From Planctomycetaceae bacterium (GTDB taxonomy: Bacteria > Planctomycetota > Planctomycetia > Planctomycetales > Planctomycetaceae): a stretch of 10,831 nucleotides of DNA. Of the stretch, positions 7,275 through 10,831 are shown one piece after another. The notes beneath the pieces were generated by a model. It saw only the letters and a list, made by a program, of their open reading frames with translations. It did no database searches and was not told where the DNA came from. How positions within the stretch are numbered: position 1 is the stretch's first letter; each line of letters opens with the position of its first letter. The stretch spans positions 1 to 10,831 of the forward strand of contig JAGQQP010000086.1 of the NCBI GenBank assembly GCA_020426085.1, given 5' to 3'. A program made the position numbers and the translations under genes.

Positions 7275-7366
7275 GTGAAGTTTCCCCCAAAATGAAAGGA
7301 ACCGCTGTCCGCATTCAATCGATGCAAAATTTGAAGTTACCGATATGGGTCTTGAACCCTTGATTG

Positions 7367-7372
7367 TATAAT
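7367..7372 (+). promoter_or_regulatory. Candidate -10 element for the VOC-family gene
   Basis: A perfect TATAAT stands at this position in the 183-bp region between the divergent sulfatase and VOC genes, about 85 nt ahead of the VOC start codon. No convincing -35 hexamer lies 16-18 bases upstream, so this is weakly supported. Confidence 0.3.
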
Positions 7373-7457
7373 GAGCGTTTATCAGCATCAAACTCTGCTG
7401 CTTGAGAATATGCCGTTTTCAGATTCAATTTCAATCAACCGAGGAAGGAGAGATCCG

Positions 7458-7910
7458 ATGACGACTCCCTATATCCCCAAAGGCTATCACACCATTACTC
7501 CCTACCTGCTTGTGGAAGGGGCAGCTGAAATGATCGAATTTCTGCAAACGGTGTTTGATGCCACCCCGAAACTCATTTCCCATCATGGTGATAAAATCGG
7601 TCACGCGGCACTGCAGATTGGTGACTCCATGCTCGAAGTAGCCGATGCCTGTGAGGAGTGGGGGCAGACTTCCGCCGCCATTCATCTGTATGTGCCCGAC
7701 GTCGATGCAACTTATCAGAAAGCCCTGGATGCAGGTGCAACAAGTCTGCGTGAACCCGCCGACATGTTTTATGGAGAACGGGGCGCGTCAGTGAAAGATC
7801 CCTATGGTATCAGCTGGCACATCGCAACTCAGACTGAAGAGCTCACCACCGAAGAACTTCACCAGCGAGCAGAAGAGTTCAAAGCACAGCAGGCCCAGCA
7901 GCAACAATGA
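7458..7910 (+). CDS. VOC superfamily protein, PhnB/glyoxalase-like
   Basis: A 150-residue member of the vicinal oxygen chelate superfamily, of the PhnB-like (COG2764) type. The paired beta-alpha-beta-beta-beta repeats are visible. The first runs from ITPYLLVEGAAEMIEFLQ through GHAALQIGDSMLEVAD (about 13-64). The second runs from AAIHLYVPDVDATYQKAL through YGERGASVKDPYGISWHIAT (about 73-124), ending in the common KDPYG(I/H)xW motif. H49 and E107 are plausible metal ligands. The C-terminal tail is rich in Glu and Gln (EELTTEELHQRAEEF, then QQAQQQQ). The start at ATG 7458 is fixed by a strong AGGAAGGAGAG ribosome-binding site; upstream in-frame ATGs lack one. The actual substrate is unknown, as PhnB-like proteins are annotated variously as demethylmenaquinone methyltransferase-like or antibiotic-resistance-like without proof. 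The stop lies five bases from that of the convergent cupin gene. Confidence 0.9.
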   Translation: MTTPYIPKGYHTITPYLLVEGAAEMIEFLQTVFDATPKLISHHGDKIGHAALQIGDSMLEVADACEEWGQTSAAIHLYVPDVDATYQKALDAGATSLREPADMFYGERGASVKDPYGISWHIATQTEELTTEELHQRAEEFKAQQAQQQQ

Positions 7911-7915
7911 CCCGC

Positions 7916-8281
7916 TCAGGCATCATCATCTGATACCGGAATATATTTGTTAAAGAGTTCCGCATAGTCCTCGCGAACCGGGCTGAATACATCCAGAACA
8001 ACAGCAGGACCATCGACGGCAACTGCCTGATGAGGTGTATTGGGAGGAATAATAAACATGGCCCCTGCTTCAACAACCCGGACTTCGTCACCCATCGTCA
8101 GTTCCAGCTTGCCTTTGAGTAACATCCCCCCCTGCTCATGGGGGTGATGATGCAGGGGAACAATCGCGCCTTCCTCCATTTCCAGATAAGAGAGCATCAG
8201 ATTTTCCCCGAAGGGAGTGCGCATTTTACATCCGGGAAGGACTTCGAGGGGCTTAACGGAATTGATATCGATGAATGGCAT
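7916..8281 (-). CDS. Small single-domain cupin protein
   Basis: A 121-residue cupin, a small beta-barrel that normally holds one metal ion. Motif 1 is visible from G38 to G57, with H44, H46 and E49 in HHHPHEQGG. Motif 2 runs from G73 through PPNTPH to H84, giving the fourth ligand. The length is typical of stand-alone cupins, which range from pectin-degradation-linked proteins to dioxygenases and sugar isomerases; nothing here selects one. The start ATG is preceded by CAGGAGTG at good spacing. The gene is convergent with the VOC gene and divergent from the PaiB-like gene, so it is probably transcribed alone. The C-terminus is acidic (SDDDA). Family assignment is firm; function is unknown. Confidence 0.9.
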   Translation of the reverse strand: MPFIDINSVKPLEVLPGCKMRTPFGENLMLSYLEMEEGAIVPLHHHPHEQGGMLLKGKLELTMGDEVRVVEAGAMFIIPPNTPHQAVAVDGPAVVLDVFSPVREDYAELFNKYIPVSDDDA

Positions 8282-8325
8282 GTCGGAATCACTCCTGTAT
8301 TCAATGGGACGCGGGATGCCTGCTG

Positions 8326-8331
8326 ATTCTA
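8326..8331 (-). promoter_or_regulatory. Candidate -10 element for the cupin gene
   Basis: On the minus strand TAGAAT (8331-8326) matches TATAAT at five of six positions and would start transcription near 8319, about 38 nt before the cupin ATG. The best upstream partner, TTGGTT, is only 15 bases away and weak, so support is low. Confidence 0.22.
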
Positions 8332-8352
8332 GAGCGCATCACATTTAACCAA

Positions 8353-8400
8353 AGCGTCTGTCAATCTAATATACTCGGTCCAAATGGACCTGGAGACGCT
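8353..8400. repeat. Nested inverted repeat in the cupin/PaiB divergent region
   Basis: Outer arms AGCGTCT (8353-8359) and AGACGCT (8394-8400) are perfect complements. Inside them is a second perfect hairpin, GGTCC-AAAT-GGACC (8377-8390). No poly-T tract follows on either strand, and no gene ends here, so it is not a terminator. It could be an operator for a regulator of either divergent gene or a leader RNA structure. The repeat is seen directly; the role is unknown. Confidence 0.5.
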
Positions 8401-8496
8401 ATAGTAAAACTGGACACAGTCTAAAGACGGCTCTACTCTCAAAATAAAGAAATCACCAGGGAATTGATAGTCTGACGAACCTGCTGTACGCTTCCA

Positions 8497-8516
8497 CTGT
8501 CATATCAGGCTGACAG
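8497..8516. repeat. Inverted repeat CTGTCA-N8-TGACAG upstream of the PaiB-like gene
   Basis: Six-base perfect arms, CTGTCA (8497-8502) and TGACAG (8511-8516), lie 32 bp before the PaiB-like start codon. The spacing and symmetry would suit an operator for a dimeric regulator, or a weak hairpin in the leader. Short arms like these can arise by chance. Confidence 0.35.
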
Positions 8517-8548
8517 AAAATTTGAATATCTCCCGCAGGACACACCCG

Positions 8549-9199
8549 ATGTATGTACCTTCCTCGTTTGCAGAAACCGATTTGAACACGCTGCATCGAT
8601 TTATCGAACAGCATAGTTTTGCGACTTTGGTCACTAAGGCAGAAGATCATTCAACAGCAAGCCATCTGCCTCTGTTACTGGACCGTTCAACGGGCGAATT
8701 CGGACAGCTGATCGGGCATCTGGCGAAAGCCAATCCTCAGGCAGATCAACTCTTAAACGGAAGCCTGCTGGCGATCTTTCACGGCCCGCACGCTTACATA
8801 TCGCCAACCTGGTATGAATCCGACCGCACCGTCCCGACCTGGAATTACCAGGCGGTACACGTTTATGGTTCCTGCACTATTGAGAGTGATCCAGCACAGC
8901 TGAAACAGATTCTCGATCAGTATGTTGCCTTCTATGAAGCAGCTCAACCAGTGCCATGGTCAATACCTGATTCGGACATTGATTTTGTGGATTCTTTATT
9001 ACCGGCGATTGTCGGCTTCAGAATACAGATTGAGCGAATTGAAGGAAAATTCAAACTCAATCAGAACCATTCGGCAGAACGCCAGCAGAAAGTAATCGAT
9101 GCACTTCTACGCCAGACTGGTGAAAACGAAAGAGCCATCGCCGCCCGGATGCAGGCCAATCTGCATCAAAGTGGAAACGACTCCCCTTCCCGGTCTTAG
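8549..9199 (+). CDS. paiB: PaiB-like FMN-binding protein (FMN_bind_2 family)
   Basis: A 216-residue protein of the PaiB family, a split-barrel flavin-binding fold. Family landmarks in order are the opening [18 protein letters not shown] (22-28), GHLAKANPQ (56-64), [14 protein letters not shown] (76-89), [13 protein letters not shown] (95-107) and the C-terminal EGKFKLNQN (165-173). In Bacillus subtilis PaiB is linked to repression of sporulation and degradative-enzyme genes. Most homologues are annotated as negative transcriptional regulators but may be flavin- or heme-binding enzymes, so the regulatory label is weak. The ATG at 8549 is chosen because it gives the family's usual first residues and has GCAGGA upstream; the TTG nine codons earlier is less likely. 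No paiA acetyltransferase gene is adjacent. Its stop codon overlaps that of RNase Y by convergent transcription. The symbol is given at family level only. Confidence 0.88.
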   Translation: MYVPSSFAETDLNTLHRFIEQHSFATLVTKAEDHSTASHLPLLLDRSTGEFGQLIGHLAKANPQADQLLNGSLLAIFHGPHAYISPTWYESDRTVPTWNYQAVHVYGSCTIESDPAQLKQILDQYVAFYEAAQPVPWSIPDSDIDFVDSLLPAIVGFRIQIERIEGKFKLNQNHSAERQQKVIDALLRQTGENERAIAARMQANLHQSGNDSPSRS

Positions 9200-10743
9200 C
9201 GTGCATATTCGACAGTGCGTGCTTCCCGCATGACGGTCACACGGATCTCTCCCGGATAGGTCAGCGTATCTTCAATTGCCTTGGCAATATCTTTACACAT
9301 CTTTGCCGCTTCACGGTCATTGACCTGATCGGAATCGACAATCACCCGGACTTCACGCCCCGCCTGAATGGCATAGGTATGATCGACTCCCGGAAAACCG
9401 CAAACCAGTGTTTCCAGTTCTTCGAGACGACGGACATATTTTTCGAGCGTATCCCGCCGAGCACCGGGACGCGAGGCAGAACAGGCGTCTGCCGCAGCCA
9501 CAAGTACTGTATAGATATAGTCGGGTCGAATATCATCATGATGGCCGGCAGCAGCATGCACCACTTCCTGAGATTCACCATAGCGTTTCAGTAACTGCGC
9601 CCCGACAGCAGGATGGCCTCCTTCCATCTCATGGTCAGCCGCTTTACCGATGTCATGAAACAGACCACATCGTCGGGCGATGGTCCCGTCCAGACCGAGC
9701 TGCTCTGCCATCATGCCGGTCAAAGCTGAGACTTCAATCGAATGCCGGAGCACGTTCTGGCTGTAACTGGTACGGAAATGCAGACGTCCCAGCAGATCGA
9801 TCAGCTTGGGATTCACGCCGGAAATATTCACTTCCTGACAGGCATTCTGCCCCATCGTCTGAATATATTCTTCCAGCTCTTTCTGGGTCTCTTCGACCAC
9901 TTCTTCGATTCGTGCAGGATGGATTCGTCCGTCGTTGACCAGTTTCTGCAATGACATTTTACCGATCTGGCGGCGGACATTATCAAAAGCGGAAACCACA
10001 ACAACGCCGGGAGTGTCATCCACAATCACATCGACTCCGGTCGCTTTTTCAAAGGCACGGATGTTGCGTCCTTCACGCCCGATAATCCGCCCTTTCATTT
10101 CTTCTTCAGGCAGTTCAACTGTAGAAACCGTTGTTTCTGCGACGTGACCGGAAGCGAAGCGCTGCACCGCCATGCCAATCGTCTCGCGGGCGATTTTATC
10201 ACAGGTCTGCTTCAACTCGTTCTGGTGCTTCATAATCAAAGCGCCCGTTTCGTTTTTCAGATCATTATCCAGTCGATCCAGCAGCATCTGGGAAGCGGTT
10301 TCCCGGTCCAGGCCACTGATCTTAAACAGTTCTTCCTGCTGTTTCTTCAGAGAACGCTCCAGTTCCTGCTCGCGTGCTTCCACCGCTTTGGAGCGGGCGG
10401 CGAGCTTGGACTGTGTGGTCTGAATCATCGCTTCTTTTTTCAGGAAATCAGCCTGCTGATCTTCCAGCGCATTTTCGCGTTTACTGAGTTTCTTTTCGAC
10501 GGCCCAGAGCTCTTCGCGCTGTTTGTTGACTTCTTCTTCCAGCGCTTCGCGACGCTTGAGCAATTCCTCTTTGGCTTCCAGCTTCTGGCTTTTGAGCAGG
10601 TTTTCTGAATCGAGTTCAGCCTGTTTCAGAATCTGAGCATAAGACTGATAGGCAGACCCTCGGCGGATCCGGTCAATGAAATATCCAATGATGACCCCGA
10701 CAATGAACGCCAGGGTCGCTCCGATTGCGACTTCGGTTAACAT
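9196..10743 (-). CDS. rny: Ribonuclease Y
   Basis: A 515-residue membrane-anchored endoribonuclease that initiates mRNA decay and processing. The domain order is the family standard. There is an N-terminal membrane helix (about 3-25, [20 protein letters not shown]), then a long charged coiled coil (about 30-200) rich in Glu, Lys and Gln. A KH RNA-binding domain follows, with [15 protein letters not shown] (218-232). The HD catalytic domain has H334 in [10 protein letters not shown], the metal-binding H363-D364 in [14 protein letters not shown] (401-402) and D419. The length is close to that of Bacillus and planctomycete homologues and no key residue is missing. The start ATG gives the membrane helix at once; the upstream Shine-Dalgarno is weak (TGGAAT close to the ATG, TAGGAAG farther away). 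Its final four bases overlap the end of the convergent PaiB-like gene. Confidence 0.97.
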   Translation of the reverse strand: MLTEVAIGATLAFIVGVIIGYFIDRIRRGSAYQSYAQILKQAELDSENLLKSQKLEAKEELLKRREALEEEVNKQREELWAVEKKLSKRENALEDQQADFLKKEAMIQTTQSKLAARSKAVEAREQELERSLKKQQEELFKISGLDRETASQMLLDRLDNDLKNETGALIMKHQNELKQTCDKIARETIGMAVQRFASGHVAETTVSTVELPEEEMKGRIIGREGRNIRAFEKATGVDVIVDDTPGVVVVSAFDNVRRQIGKMSLQKLVNDGRIHPARIEEVVEETQKELEEYIQTMGQNACQEVNISGVNPKLIDLLGRLHFRTSYSQNVLRHSIEVSALTGMMAEQLGLDGTIARRCGLFHDIGKAADHEMEGGHPAVGAQLLKRYGESQEVVHAAAGHHDDIRPDYIYTVLVAAADACSASRPGARRDTLEKYVRRLEELETLVCGFPGVDHTYAIQAGREVRVIVDSDQVNDREAAKMCKDIAKAIEDTLTYPGEIRVTVMREARTVEYAR

Positions 10744-10764
10744 ATTCCAGGTGCTTCCTATGCG

Positions 10765-10792
10765 CCTATAGTGAAAGCCCCTTTCCTGCCAG
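10765..10792 (-). promoter_or_regulatory. Candidate promoter of the RNase Y gene
   Basis: On the minus strand CTGGCA (10792-10787) and TATAGG (10770-10765) are 16 bases apart, each matching the sigma-70 consensus at four of six positions. The predicted leader would be about 15-20 nt. This is a consensus match only, close to the window edge. Confidence 0.28.
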
Positions 10793-10831
10793 ATACCATT
10801 TGGCGTTGGTATGCGACAGAGACAAAATTGT

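Noticed and set aside
7347..7359. GGGTCTTGAACCC, which on the minus strand resembles a tRNA T-arm (GGTTCAAGACC).
   Set aside because: The stem is only partly paired at T-arm length, there is no CCA or acceptor complement, and no D- or anticodon arm is found nearby. It is a short inverted repeat.
7275..7391. A 39-residue N-terminal extension of the sulfatase from an upstream ATG.
   Set aside because: It would bury the signal peptide inside the protein and would run through the control region shared with the VOC gene; the ATG at 7274 has a GGGGGAA ribosome-binding site.
8359..8364. A perfect minus-strand TTGACA as -35 of a cupin promoter.
   Set aside because: No acceptable -10 lies 16-18 bases downstream; the best -10 (TAGAAT) is 27 bases away.
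10144..10608. A 154-codon open frame on the plus strand.
   Set aside because: It lies antisense to the RNase Y coiled coil, whose biased codons keep the opposite strand open; the Phe/Leu/Gln-rich product resembles no family and has no ribosome-binding site.

Overview
The window looks like chromosomal DNA from a planctomycete, most likely of the Gimesia/Rubinisphaera kind. The evidence is a secreted formylglycine-type sulfatase, a sigma-70 factor with a long N-terminal extension, moderate GC content, closely packed genes and several starts with weak Shine-Dalgarno sequences. This placement is an inference from gene content; no rRNA or other marker gene is present.

Left region (1-4333, all on the minus strand): a tight five-gene transcription unit. 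In transcription order it holds a sigma-70 family factor, a DCC/DUF393 thiol-disulfide protein, an FAD-dependent amine-oxidase-like protein, a DUF1365 protein, and a cyclopropane-fatty-acyl-phospholipid-synthase-like SAM methyltransferase cut by the left edge. The four downstream genes are joined by a 33-nt gap, an ATGA overlap, an unusual 85-nt out-of-frame overlap and a TGATG junction. Divergent from the sigma gene (4579-5457, plus) is a MerR-type regulator with a C-terminal cobalamin-binding-like fold of the CarH/LitR class. It lacks the His that binds B12 cobalt. The two genes share a 245-bp control region with facing promoter-like elements and repeated CGTTCAA motifs. By analogy with light- and singlet-oxygen-inducible loci of other bacteria, this is probably a stress-controlled module that modifies membrane fatty acids after their synthesis.

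Right region (5460-10831): ordinary housekeeping and accessory genes arranged as convergent pairs with almost no space between them. They are a secreted sulfatase (minus), a VOC/glyoxalase-like protein (plus), a small cupin (minus), a PaiB-like FMN-binding protein (plus) and ribonuclease Y (minus). Stop codons of convergent neighbours lie 2 nt apart, 5 nt apart, or overlap by 4 nt. The control regions between divergent genes (7275-7457 and 8282-8548) hold promoter-like elements and two inverted repeats.

No tRNA, rRNA, CRISPR array, insertion sequence or intergenic rho-independent terminator was seen. No gene-free stretch exceeds 300 bases.
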